A DNA stretch of 64,000 nt from Myotis daubentonii (Eukaryota > Chordata > Mammalia > Chiroptera > Vespertilionidae), in the NCBI RefSeq assembly GCF_963259705.1, contig NC_081849.1:63970410-64034409 (forward strand). The letters run 5' to 3'. A model generated the notes under the pieces. The model searched no databases. It was given only the letters and a program-made list of their open reading frames with translations, and was not told the origin of the DNA. A program made the translations under genes and the position numbers. This document shows positions 11,588 to 23,412 of this stretch, piece after piece; positions within the stretch are counted from its first letter, which is position 1, and each line of letters starts with the position of its first letter.

Positions 11588-11795
11588 TGTTGTTCAGCAG
11601 CATGATGTAGCGCCTGGAACTCAGTCAGTTATGCGAGTTTGAGTTTCAGTCCTGCCATTGATTCGTGATGTAAATTTGGGCAACTCTTTGAACATCTGAG
11701 CCTCGGTTTCTTTACCTGTAAAATGGGTGTAATACTGATTCTACCTCAAAGCCTATTTTTGAGGATAAACTGAATTACTGTATGAGAAAGGCATA
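11588..11795 (+). repeat. MIR SINE
   Basis: Near full-length MIR in the plus direction: AGCAGCATGATGTAGCG head, then CCTGCCATTGATTCGTGATG, GAGCCTCGGTTTC, TACCTGTAAAATGGG and CCTCAAAGCC. Ancient and inactive. Confidence 0.75.
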
Positions 11796-13406
11796 GATAT
11801 TGGCGAATTATTGCCATTCTTACTGATTTGCAGGGAGTAGAATAAATTTAGAGAGTAAATATATAAGAATAAAGAAGTCATGAACATTTCCATAAGCATT
11901 ATGATTTGGGAAAAATTGATTTCAAGACAAAACAAAATGCATGATGATTCTTGCTGCTCTTTTCAAACTCTGTGCATATGCACTTGGAAGTGAGCACTCT
12001 GTGTTTATGAGTTTGAATTTGGGGTATTTTCTTCATCATGCCTGTTTCCGGTTTTCCATGCCCCTTCCTGCCCAGGCTATCTGTGTGAACGCACAACCCT
12101 GAAACCAAGAGGTGACATCTCAGGCCGCTGACAATTGGGCTCCAGAGCTGCTTGTAACCATTCCCTTCCCCCACCTCCCCCTTCTCCCTTCCCCCTCCCA
12201 CTCCTTCTTCTCTCCCCCTCCCTCCCCCTCCCAGGGCATCTTGTTTTCCACCCTCTGTAGCCAGGAGGTTGCAACGCTCATGTCTTCCTAGAAAAACCAC
12301 TGCTTCTATTTATGCATTTGTAGCAGGTTTTGAGTTAGATTTAGTCTCAGTGGCTGAAGGTTCAACATTTTCTGAATATTTTCCTTCAAAACCACAACCG
12401 TCTTTGGCAGCAAAGGAGCTGAGGGATGAATAGGCTTCCATGTTGCCTGGTTATAGATAGGGAGAAGCCGGCAGAAATTTGCAAGCATTTGCATATATAC
12501 AATTGTCTGCCTGATGTTTGCTTCCAGTGCTTGCCCTCCTCCTCTGCCCTCTGTTCTCTTTGTGCAGTGAATCACTAATACAGATGCAGATAATGAAATT
12601 TTCTGATCCCGGCCTGAAAAGCCCGCGCACATTTTGGAAGGTATCTGGGGAAAATGGATGGGTTCTCTTGATCTTGTTGCTGTATCCACACAAGGAAATG
12701 AAGAGGAGAAAGCAATTACAGGGACTTGTCTTTGAAGGTAGCATGAGTGGCACTGACAGGATTTCTTTTCAGAGAATCGTGTAGAGATGCTCTTTTCTTG
12801 TTAATACCAATAGGTATTTGCCTGGAAATAGAGTTTACTTATTAAAACGTGTGTTCAGCAGATGGGGCGCTGTCCACAGGGGGCGGGACAAGTTCCGTCG
12901 TGCTTCCTTCCGAACAGAGTGGGTCTAGGGCAGGTGAAATCTGCCCCCAGGATTGAGGCGTTCCAGGGGGAAGCCATGAGAATGCAAATCCTAGAGGCAG
13001 GAGGAAAGGGAACCTGCCCCCTGAAGCATCCCTGCTCCTGCAAACTCAGGAGCCACCAGCTTCCCCAAGCAGAAGTGCCAGTTTGTTGGGCAACGGGAGG
13101 GGGTGGCTCAGTGGCCCTGATTAGGTGACCATGACATCAGTCATGCGCAGCCTCCCTGACTCCAGAACATGTCCCTATTAGCTATTAGAAAGTTCCCTGG
13201 TGGAAGGAGCTGAAAATCAACCTTACCTGGAAACTTTTTAGGGTGACAAACATTTTCTTCTACCTATCCCTGCCATGGACCAAAAGTTAACAAACACTCT
13301 GGTAAGCTGGTAACTAAAGAGAAGCCCATGGTTTCTTAAACAAACACTCAAATGAGTAAACAATGACATTCTAATCACCTTGGGTCCCCAGAATGCATGT
13401 CTACTA
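11796..13406. other. no gene seen; polypyrimidine tract
   Basis: 12148-12240 is an almost pure C/T tract (G/A-rich on the minus strand), able in principle to form H-DNA or G-quadruplexes. Minus-strand frames across it are products of this composition. Otherwise no repeat or exon recognised. Confidence 0.4.
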
Positions 13407-13417
13407 TTTACTTCCTT

Positions 13418-13625
13418 TTTTTAAAGTAAATTAAAAAAATATGTTTTGATTGATTGATTTTTATTTTTTTTTAGAGAGAGAGGAAGGGAGAGGGAGAGAG
13501 AAACATTGATTGGCTGCCTCCTGCATGTCCCCTACTAGGGGTCAAAGCCACAACCGGGAATCAAATCTGTGACCTCTTGGTGCATGGGACAACGCTCCGC
13601 CAACTGAGCCACGCCCAGCGGGCTC
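13418..13625 (-). mobile_element. Ves-family SINE with 11-bp TSD
   Basis: Reverse-oriented SINE flanked by identical TTTACTTCCTT at 13407-13417 and 13626-13636. The tRNA-derived head at the high end reads AACTGAGCCACG; the tail is A-rich. The body differs from the common Ves copies (GATTGGCTGCCTCC, GTGACCTCTTGGTGC), so it is an older subfamily. Confidence 0.85.
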
Positions 13626-13636
13626 TTTACTTCCTT

Positions 13637-15759
13637 ATACATAATCTTTGATTTTTACCTATTGTTGATCTCCTATCATCTGTCACATAGCCAATGCCAA
13701 TTCTGTTTGTCTGAACAGGTCTCTAAACAACCTGAGTTTGTGTTGACAGCTTGTATGAAAAGAACAAATATTTGCTTCTTATTTCATGTAAATATGCGCA
13801 TGCTGTCAAAGGAGACTGGCTTTAAGAGGCTAAGGTTTTGTCTTTCATCGCTCACTAAGGGACAGCTAATCTATATCAGAGATCATTCTAGATGTGGGAG
13901 CGCAGCCTGGAAAATACAGACCTCCCACTGGTTGCAATGACATTAGTAGAAAAAAAAAAGGTTATGAAATGTTTATTCTGTCATGCTGCCTAAAATACAT
14001 TGGGGATAGAACAAAACAGAGAGCAATGGTCTAGAAGACCGTTCTAACAGCTATTACTCTATTGGAAGTTCGTTTAGAGATATTCTAACACTTTAAATAG
14101 ACAATGCGAAATAACTTTACATTAAAACGGCATTAAGTAAAAACAGTGATAGCCTTATTTTAGGTCCAGTGGCTTCATTTTTTTGAAACTACTGGTATTA
14201 AGGAACTCAGTGGACAGTCGCTGGGTTCTTGGTTTTTTATCAAGTCTTTCGTGGCCTAGCCTTTGGAGCACATAATGAGGTAGGCAGAGGTGCACCGTTA
14301 TGGCTGCAGTGTTGGGGCAGAGAGTGAGTGACAGACTGTTTCTCTTAAAAACGAAAACAGTGTCATCCTCGTGGAGCCGCTGGACTGCACACTGTGGACG
14401 GTTAAGCGAGTGTGGGAAGTTCACTCGCAGGTAGAACGGATGCCGACCTGGATATGAAATAGTCATTATGCGCCATATTGCTGTGTTTGGACGCACGCTG
14501 CAGGCCTGTAGGTGGGACTGGCCTGCCTTCCCCTCTGACCTGCTTCCTCCCTCAGGACGCCCACTGCGCAGTGTCCCTGGGTATGTCAGTCCCGGAGCCA
14601 CCTCACTGGCCTGCCTGTTGTCCCCCTTTCCCCTCACACAGTGAAGGAGTCACTGTCCGCGTCCTACCATCTGCGTCCTACAACACACTTTATGACACAA
14701 GGAGAATTGTAATAAGACCTCCAAAGGGTCTGCTGCCAATTGCAGAGGGAGGGTTTCCTGCAAAGGAAGCGCAGGGAAACTCCCCAGAGAAGGAGAAAGC
14801 TGTTGAAAACCCCGCCTATTGAGAGGCACCGATGTCATCCCATTTTATTGTCTACCTGTCACCAGGCCCTCGCCTGATTCTGACAGGCCGCTCTTTTCCT
14901 CCTGTAGCCAGTGCTGCCTCATGTCATTTTCTTGGTCCAACGTCTTCATTTCTGACTTGTTACAAACCATTACCTAGTTTCCAGTTTTCAATGTCCTGGC
15001 TACTTTTGACTAGTAAGTCATTTGGCGTAACAAGGTTTCCTTGATCTTCTTGCTAAAGGAATCTCTCCACGAAATGATCAGTCTTCCTGTGTTTATGAAT
15101 CCTAGCGGATAGGCGGTGCCTGTCATCCGAGGCCAGGCGCGTGTTCAGAGAGCGTCTCCCAGTTCACGTGACAGGAACTGACAGGCAGCGGCTGACCATT
15201 AGGCTTTAAGGCTCCCAGCCATGCAGCTGAAAAGCAGAGCATTTTACAAATGTACTTACTTGCGATGGTTTCAAATGAACACACACAGTTTTTAATTAGA
15301 TTTCCTGGCTGCAGTGTGTTCAAACATAAATTTTTAAAAAATGTATTTTGAAAAGCGTGAAGCAGTTTAACAGTTGTCAATCTTTATAAACACACTTTGA
15401 AGGGGTGGTTATTTGTAGCATTGTCAAAAGGAAGACTGGCTGCTTTGGACATTGATGTTAAAAATAATATATTCAGATGTGTGGCTTGATGACATAGAGT
15501 AAACCATTAGAAGCAGCTTAGACGTCCGTTTGCTTTTGTGTAAAGCTACTCGCACATGAAATGAATGTAAGTAAAACTTAAATAATCTTTTCCTAGATTA
15601 CTCTATAGCATTCAGGTTTTAACAATATATTTTAAAAATGCACTTAAATGTTATGAGCAAATCTATTAATGAAATATTATACTATTTAAATCCTTAATGG
15701 GAATATTTATCGATTCTTGCCTAATGAATGGATTAAGGAGATTTAAAAAATCAGTTACT
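13637..15759. other. no gene seen
   Basis: Repeat-poor. A 114-codon plus-strand frame (14478-14822) and a 160-codon minus-strand frame (14155-14637) overlap antiparallel. Neither has a recognisable domain, and no splice or promoter context was found, so neither is called. Confidence 0.4.
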
Positions 15760-16240
15760 GACCTTGCAATTCTACCTCTAGGACTATCTTGGTGAAGTCT
15801 GTCTTAGTGAAATAGATGAGCAGGTGCACAGCATATACGCCCAATGTGTGTGTGGCATTGTTTTTTAATTGTGAAAAATCTGACATGCTGTAACAATCTA
15901 TTAATGATGGAATGGATAAATGAGCCATGGTATCGCTCTATAAAATGGATGACTATATTGTTTTTTGAAAAGTGAGCTACAAATGTATGTGCTGATATGG
16001 GGAATGTCTTTGACATATTGTTGAGTGAAAAAAGCAACTTGCAGCACAGTATATAGAGTGCTAAACTGTTTTTGAGGATAGAGGCAACTCTCTCTCCCCA
16101 CCTCCTCTGTCTTTGTATAAGCATAGAACATTCTGGAAAGATACACATCAGACAACCTCTGGGTGTGAAAGAGTGGGGGAAATAAGAAGAAATACCTGAC
16201 AGTTTGCTCCATATTATTTGAATTTAGATTCTCTGATGTT
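15760..16240 (+). repeat. old L1 fragment (ORF2 3' end region)
   Basis: Follows the L1 order: GTGGCATTG, ATTGTGAAAAATCTG, AATGGATAAATGAGCCATGG, ATATTGTTGAGTGAAAAAAGC, AACCTCTGGGTG. Many stops and indels; no intact coding. Confidence 0.65.
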
Positions 16241-16333
16241 TCTAGACAATAAGAGTTCCCTTGACAATGTGATTAAATAATTTAAAAAGGAAATCTCATG
16301 TCACGGAAAGTTTAGGATAAAAAGAGGTAAATG

Positions 16334-16523
16334 GCCCAGCTGGTGTGGCTCAGTGGTTGAGTGTTGACCTATGAGCCAGGAGGTCGTGGTTCAATTCCTG
16401 ATCGGGGCACATGCCTAGGTTGTGGGCTCCATCTCCAGTGTGGGGAGTTGCAGGAGGCGGCCGATCAATGATTTTCTCTCATCATTGATGTTTCTCTCTC
16501 TCTCCCTTTCCCTTCCTCTCTGT

Positions 16524-16591
<68 letters not shown>

Positions 16592-16599
16592 TTTATAAA
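16334..16599 (+). mobile_element. Ves SINE with CT/AT microsatellite tail
   Basis: Plus-oriented SINE: A box TGGCTCAGTGG and B-box-like GGTTCAATTCC, then the Ves body and a long (CT)n followed by (AT)n tract at about 16522-16588, grown from the pyrimidine-rich tail. Flanked by AGGTAAATG at 16325-16333 and 16600-16608. Confidence 0.9.
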
Positions 16600-16608
16600 A
16601 GGTAAATG

Positions 16609-19600
16609 TGGCTAGTTGAAGACACAGAGAAGCTGGCTTCCTTCCACTCAGTCTGCTCTGACACTTGGAGCATGTGTGTCCCTCGATGATTTTAACGGCA
16701 GAACCTCAAAGTCTGGGTGCACCTGCTGTCAAGCCTGAGGCTGTGTCATTCCCGGCAGCGACAGTGGTCCTCGGTTGGTCTCCTGGTGCTATATTTCCAG
16801 TCAGCTCATAAATTATTAATAGTACATGTGTAGGTCAGAGACACACTAACCCTGACAATCATTCCATAATATTCTCTCTTTAGCATTAGAAGAGAAGAGA
16901 AGGGAGTGATCAATATGCAGCATCAGAGGTCCATCTCACATAGATACGGGATATGCACTTAGAAAAAAAGAGTCAGGTCTTTACAAAAACCTGTCAGCCT
17001 GGCATTAATCTTGTATTATGAATAATGTGGCTATCTATGAATCTTTAATATTTTTTTAAATGATGAAATTGTATGGTATGCGCTCCCAAAGCAAATTTGA
17101 TACAATGTGGGAATAGTTTGATCAATGAAGATGTTGATATACAAGAATAAAAAAAAAATGTAAGCCTAGCTCATTAAAGCAGAAAAAAGAGCAGCTACAC
17201 ATTGACCTCAGGGTACATTTTCAGCCCCAGTAAATTTAATTCTAGCATGATCCAGAATGCCTAGAAATGATTCTGTAAGGTATTAAATGATTGTTTGGTT
17301 GAAACCATCATCCCACGAGACAAGAGGCTCTGGTAATACTCCACTAACAACCAGTATGGTGCTGGCTCCTAGCTTATACTCAAAACCATATTTGAAAATT
17401 CCTAACAAACACATCAATTAATGCTTCATACATAAGATACAGCAGTGCTTGAGAAAGATTACGAAGCCAATGGTTTGTTGGAAAGAATGTTTGTTATATT
17501 CATCCCCTCTCCCGCCACCCCCTCCCCCATGCAGTTATCTGGGAACAATTTGTTCCAGGTTTTAATTTTCAGTGAAAGTAAGAAAAGTAGATCAAGAACT
17601 TTGCTTAGGAAATTTGCCTAATGAAGAAATTTTAATCAGTGCTTATTGAACTGAAGATAAAAACATAGTTTGTTTCTACAGATTTGAGGAGAATTAACAT
17701 GTATCTGATGGTTAATATTTGATTCTTGTTTAATTATTTATGATATCAAGGAATGAATCTGTCAAGTAAATAATGAAATGCGTACATGCGGCATACGTAA
17801 TTAGGTTAGGTGCATAAATCCAAAATGTTCACTTTGTAGTTGTCAGTGTAAAATTTATTAATAATGAGAAATGGTAAGGGAAGAAAATTCTTAACACAGT
17901 CTACCTCATTAGTGTGGATTATAGCGATTGTTGGTCAGAGAAGAAGAGGCAGAGGAGGAGGATGAAGAGGGGGACATTAGGCTTGTTTTCTTCGTTGTGC
18001 TTTAATTGTTTAAAAATATTAGTGAATTGGAGCACATTTTCCTTTCTCCTGTACAGAAATGTATGATTTGAACAATGAGCGGTGGGTTTGAGTGAATGCT
18101 GCAAGTGGAATAATTCCCTATTAAAAATATACAAGTCCCAGGCATTCTAAACCTAAACAATTACTTATGGGGATGATTCAACTAAGGTTTAGAAAGGAAA
18201 AATCTACTTTTATGATTAAACTGTCAGATCCTAATCTTAAATTTGGCTTCAAATTCACCAGTGGTGAAAAGATGGCAAGCAAGGCGTTATCCACTGAACT
18301 CTTCCATTTTCCCTTTCTTCACTCGCTGGGTGGGAGGGCAGGAGAGAAGCTCTTTGTCAAGCACATTCCTGCACCCCGGGCTGCTGGGAAATGTCATGGA
18401 GTGGATTTGAGGAGAACATACCTGTGAGTGGGGCTTGATGGTCCGTACTGCTAGTGCGATCTCTGGTTAAGATGGGCTGGAGCTTAGAGGACACGCCCCT
18501 TGCCCCTGGGGATACAGTATGAAACCTGCCTCTGCAGGCACCTGGCTGAATGGGTGCCACCAACTCCGTAGTAAGGAATCTGATTGATAACCTGGTTAGA
18601 TTTAGTTTTGTCCTTAATGTTAATCATTAATAGCATTGTGTGGCATGAAGGGCAATCAACCAGAAAACAAGATAATGAGATCCCACACAACCACTAACTA
18701 GCTTGGAAACTTCCAGAAAGTTCTCTAAATTCAAGGTCCTCAGTTTCTGTAATTCTGGCTTTAATGGTCTATGATTCGCAGAGATGGTATTGAAATACAT
18801 CAGATTTTGTGCAACCAAGTCCACGAGCTTCTTGAAAAAAGGTGGGGAGAGAGGTAGTATTATTAAAAGAACATTCATCATCTGACTAGGATAGTTACAG
18901 AGGCAGTTATACATTTATTAGAAGATAGAAGATATAATCACAAAAGGAAATCCATGTTAGTAAATGATATGAATCTAACTAGAGCCACCACTTAAGAACT
19001 TTCCGCCTCACATATATAAAAGTTAAAAGAGAACTAGAAGTCCCCCTTAGGATAAGGAAGTGACATTACAAAACGTAGAGTGTATGTTGCAATGTTGCTA
19101 CCTGCCTTGATTAAAAGAGGGGAATGGTTATTTAATCATTTTATCCTCAAAAGCTTCTGTGACTTACAGGTTTTCAAAAAGGATAATATGCTGATGGTGA
19201 ATGATCCAGTTATCAGATTATTTGCTAAATCAAAGGAATGATTTGCTATTCTCCTGACCTTGATTCCCAGATTTCTACAAACGAAAGAATTTAGGACCAA
19301 AATGGCTGAATTCAGTCAAGCACTATTGTTAAGGGAGACCCCCTCGGTGGAACCCATTCTATGGCTAATTATTTAGGAAAAAAAAAAAAAAAAAAAGCAA
19401 ACATTTTACCATCCAGTAAGAAAATTACCAGTTGAATTTAGACAATCAATTTGCTATTGGATAAAGCCATATATGTAATTTTGAAAAACATGTATTTTGT
19501 AGAAAGAACCAATACAAGAATAATGTAAATGTGGCATTTTGACTTCCAAGTGATAAGCCATCATATGTTGCAGAGAGATAGTTTAGTTCCCTTCTTTCCT

Positions 19601-20459
19601 GGGAATCACTCCTTTTCCCCTCAAGGCCAGAGTCTTGAGGAAAATAAATTATTTTTTTAATCTAATTACTTTTGGGATGGTTTGTATGCAGAAACCTATG
19701 ACCAGGAGGCTGGCTAAAACTCAGCTTTTGTTTTGCTATTGCCTGTTCTATCCCATCTCCCCTCCCCATAACTCAAGGTAAGTCCTGATTTAATAATATC
19801 ATCATCTTATCTCCCTTGCCAGTAAAAATTTAGAGATAGGCATGCAGTCCAGTTCTGGCCAATGAAATATGAGAACAGATCCTTGAATGGGTCTTTTGGT
19901 ATAACTTCCCCACTCTTAAGAGGAAATGTAAGGTGAGAGCGGTCACACATTTTTGGCTGGACTTTCCATGTGTTTGAGTGATGGCAGGAACAATGGCAGC
20001 CATTTCGAGACCTTGACAACTAAAGACAAAGTCGACAAGCTGAGGATGGAAAGATGAGGAAAACCTGGTTTCTTGACAACATTAAACATTATGGAGCCAT
20101 TAATTAAGCCACCTCAGCATCTGCTACCTTGAGACTTCTTCATGAGATACAGTACTACCTTTTCCTTGAGTAAGCAAGCAGAGACACATTTTCTGTTACT
20201 TACATCGAAGTTATCTTAACAAAAACAAGAGGTGTAAGCAGCTTTATTTGATCACATCTAACAGAACAGCTCATCCTTAAATTGGGAGTGAGGTGTATAC
20301 ATTCTGCTGATATTTATCACTCATTTTTACTTGTTTTCACGAAAATATTTAAATCTTCTGCTATTTGGACATGTGCATTATTTTAAGAATACTGGGTGTA
20401 ATATTACTTAATTTCACCGAGACCAAATACTAGGTAGCTCAACGTTTTGTGTCATTAAA
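16609..20459. other. no gene seen; one possible old repeat
   Basis: Almost 4 kb without a confident repeat or exon. Around 19797-20170 (CCAGTTCTGGCCAATGAAAT, GGCAGCCATTTCGAGACC) resembles an ancient LTR/MER-type repeat whose family I cannot name. Homopolymer A tract near 19378-19396. Reading frames are short and unrelated to known proteins. Confidence 0.35.
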
Positions 20460-20695
20460 CGTGAGGAATGGGGAAGGCTTCTTGGAAGAGGTGGTATTTA
20501 ATCTGCATCTGGAGGGATCAGTGGTGTTTGAACAGTTGGAGATGGGGTTCAAGGGCATTCCGGAGAGTCTGAAATGTAGCAGTGTGCTTTGGGCGTGTAC
20601 AACGGTAGACAGATAAAGCTGGAGCTGGTTAGGCCATTTCGGAGTGTCCCGAATGTCTTGCTGAGCAGTTTGGGCTCCCTTTCTGAGAAACACTA
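20460..20695 (-). repeat. L2 LINE fragment
   Basis: Reverse complement of the L2 3' region: GGGGAAGGCTTCTTGGAAGAGG, TTTAATCTGCATCTGGAGGG and AAGGGCATTCC occur in the expected order. Ancient and noncoding. Confidence 0.6.
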
Positions 20696-21740
20696 GAGAT
20701 ATTTGAGCAGGTCACCACTTATTGATTCTGGATGAATTGTTAAAGCATATAGTATGCATTTTATAGACATTTTTGCATATTTTAATGAAAAATGTGCATG
20801 ATTTTAATGACACAATAAAAATCCAATTTCCATTCTAATTTGGATTGTATGTTTTAAAGTGACTGGTTAAATAGCCATTGTTTTCCAAAGCATTCAAACC
20901 AGATGCAAGTTCTCTATAGAGACTACTTGGAGACCAGAAAATAACATAGGGAAGGCGGTCAAGCTCAGACACCTGGGTGTTGGCGGCACAACAGTTAGGT
21001 GGGGGGTCTGATGCTCTGGGAGGGAAGGGGTGCCTTGCCTGTGTTGGCAAAGAGAGATGTCTCCATGGCAAAGCGAGTTGGGGAAAAGCTGCTTAGAGCC
21101 TTGAGACTGAATGAGGTTGGAGGTGAGTGTCCAGAAAGAAGCCGGAAGTGTGAGGTTCCATTTTACCTGCCCGAGAGCTGACCCTCTTCAATCATCTTAC
21201 TGATGAAGAAAGGGAAACAGAATAGGGAAGAACTATGATCCCATTTCTGGAATTCACCTTAAATATAACCCTGAATAAACACGAGGAAAAATGACTTCCC
21301 TGCTGGTGGAGATGGGCCAGAAGGAGGCTTGCCTGAACCTCGGCTCCCTCTTTAAGAGGACCAAATCCTGCAACTCTAGCTGCTCAAGAAGTAGCCCTGC
21401 TGGCTGGCCCCTCCGTGGTTCCCAGGTGGTGAACACTGTCAGACCACACCGTGCCACACCATCCAGCAGGAGTGGGAATACTTCTCTGGGCCTTTTTTTT
21501 TTTTTTTTTTTTTAAAGCAAGGAAGCACTTCCCAGAACCCCCAGCAGATGTCCCCTTCCTGGTGTTGGCCAGCACTGGTCACATGCTCTTTTTGAACCAA
21601 GCCCCGGACAAAAGAAGGGGCTGATCAAACAGATTTAGACTCTTTAGGATTTACCCCTGGGCCAAAGGGCGAGGGAGGGATGGCTTGGAGGTGGGGTGGG
21701 AGGGAGAAGGAAGAGGGTGTGAGGCCGCAAGGCTGCGGGG
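20696..21740. other. no gene seen
   Basis: No repeat family identified except a T-run of about 22 at 21492-21513, which may be a lone poly(A) tail in reverse. Confidence 0.4.
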
Positions 21741-21962
21741 CGGTTGAGAGCACAGGCTCTGGAGGGAGGCAGGCCAGCTCCTCCCGTGCCTAGCTGGGCT
21801 GCCCTGAGCCCTTGCAAGGCTTCCCTACACCTGCACCCCCAGGAGAGCACTAGGGTGAGGTGGCAGGAATAATCTAGGTAAAGCAGTTGGCATGATGCTT
21901 TGTGCATACGCCCTCAGTAGATGTTCTTATTGTTGCTGCTGCTACTGTTGTTATTAATAAAG
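21741..21962 (+). repeat. MIR SINE (diverged)
   Basis: GAGAGCACAGGCTCTGGAG at the head, AAAGCAGTTGGCATGATGC and CCCTCAGTAGATGTTCTTATT toward the tail, ending in the ATTATTA-type 3' end typical of MIR. Confidence 0.55.
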
Positions 21963-22499
21963 TGACGTAGCTTCTGTCCTCGAGGCGCGCAACCGGAGCT
22001 GTCACAGGGCAGGAGGGACCTCTTGCCAGGGAGTGTGCCTGCCCCTCTCTGTGCCACAGGCAGGAGCGAGGCTCCGTAAGGACTGCTTTTCCCTCCTTCC
22101 GCACAGGACTGGCCTCCATTCCCGCATGGACCGCTCAGCTGGGGCGGGGGTTTGGGCTCTGCTGGTGGCAGCTGGACCGAAGGCCTGGGAGCAGGGGGCA
22201 GCACACCCTCCCCCTCTGCTCAACGGGGCAAGTGGGGCGCGAGGGATGATGTTTTCACTCAGATTGATCACCCTGGGCGTGGTGGGCGGGGACTAGTGGG
22301 CCCCAACATCTGCCATCAGGGTTCAAGGTGATGCATCCTCCCCGTGAGGTGCTCACATTTCCTGGCGCTTTCACATCCGTTAGATGACAGTTAAGAGGCT
22401 GGGCATTTGCTTAATAGTCACGAGCAAATCTTAGTTATTAGTTACTAAGACTTAGTAGATCTGCAGTTCTCACCCCCTCTCCTCTGCATTTCTTTTTCC
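21963..22499. other. shore of second CpG island, no gene seen
   Basis: Moderately GC-rich sequence with overlapping open frames on both strands. No recognisable protein. Leads into the island at 22500. Confidence 0.35.
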
Positions 22500-23060
22500 A
22501 AATCGGGGTGTACTTGGTCCCTCGGAGCCAGGGCGGGCCGCGGGGTCTGTCCCAGGGGCGCCGGGCGCGGGGGGAGGAGCCGCGGGCCAGGCGATTCATT
22601 GTGTCGGTGGCGCCCGGGAGGCGGCGGCTGGCACTGGCGAGCCATTTGCATTCGCCCGCAGTCATTTTTATACGAGGAGGTAATGAAGTTGTCAGCGGCG
22701 CCCCGAGTGTGGCAGAGCCTGATGCTCCAATAGAGCCGCCGGCCCGCGTCTCCCTGCCCCCCCCCCCCCCCCCCCCCGTGCACCCTCGAATCCCCAGAAG
22801 AGCGCGGCGCCCCGTTTCCTCCTGGCGGCCAAGGGCGCTTTGTCTGCCCGGGCGCCTCGCCCCGCACCGGCACCCGCACCCGCTCCCGCTCTCCGCAAGG
22901 CCCCGTCGCTCTCTCCCCTTTCTTCCCCGCATCTTTGTCTGCCTCCCTCCCCTCGCACCCCTCCCGCACCCCCTCCCGCGTTGTGTCGATGGGAAAGACT
23001 CAGCCCCAGATCCCAGGGACCCTCCCCAGGCTGACTGCCCGTGACCCTGACCGCACACAC
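22500..23060. promoter_or_regulatory. CpG island with POU octamer, candidate promoter or enhancer
   Basis: GC- and CpG-dense block. It contains an exact octamer ATTTGCAT at 22644-22651, a TATA-like TTTTTATA about 15 bp downstream, an inverted CCAAT (CTCCAATAG read on the plus strand near 22727), and a C-run of about 20 at 22759-22777. Long open frames on both strands (up to 236 codons) are low-complexity R/G/P/A-rich and reflect composition. A donor-like GAG|GTAATG on the plus strand near 22680 is weak. Whether it is a promoter or an orphan island is not decidable here. Confidence 0.65.
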
Positions 23061-23412
23061 CCCGACTGCACATCTGGGGGGAGTTAGAGGCCGCAGAGCC
23101 ATCCCCTCGCACTTCCCATTCAGACCTCCCACCCCCCTTCGCGTCCATCTCCCAGCGCTGGGACCTGAGGCAGCCGCCATCACTTGGACCTAACCTGTGT
23201 CTTCTCCCCTTCCTGGATGTCTATTTGCGGTCACTTTTCTGACAACAAAACCCAAAACACATCTACCCACTCGGAGGGCTAAGAGAAGGCCGTGGGGTAA
23301 GTTCAGCACGGTAGGGAACGAGGTGGAAACTGCACACACGCCTGCTTCCAGCGGGAGGTGATGGAGGACAGCCAGCTTCGAAGCCACAGGGACTCACTTT
23401 CCTGGGCCTCGG

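Noticed and set aside
12850..12875. CTCF site at GTTCAGCAGATGGGGCGC
   Set aside because: The spacing between the AG and the GGCGC core is off by two bases and two core positions fail; weaker than the site at 48760.
14155..14822. 160-codon minus-strand and 114-codon plus-strand overlapping frames
   Set aside because: No recognisable family, opposite strands overlapping, no splice or promoter signal. Likely chance.
16522..16588. CRISPR-like or satellite array
   Set aside because: Simple dinucleotide expansion in a SINE tail; no spacers.
22438..23148. 236-codon minus-strand and 178-codon plus-strand frames in the second CpG island
   Set aside because: Both are low-complexity, antiparallel to each other and cross a C-run; no domain and no conserved start context.
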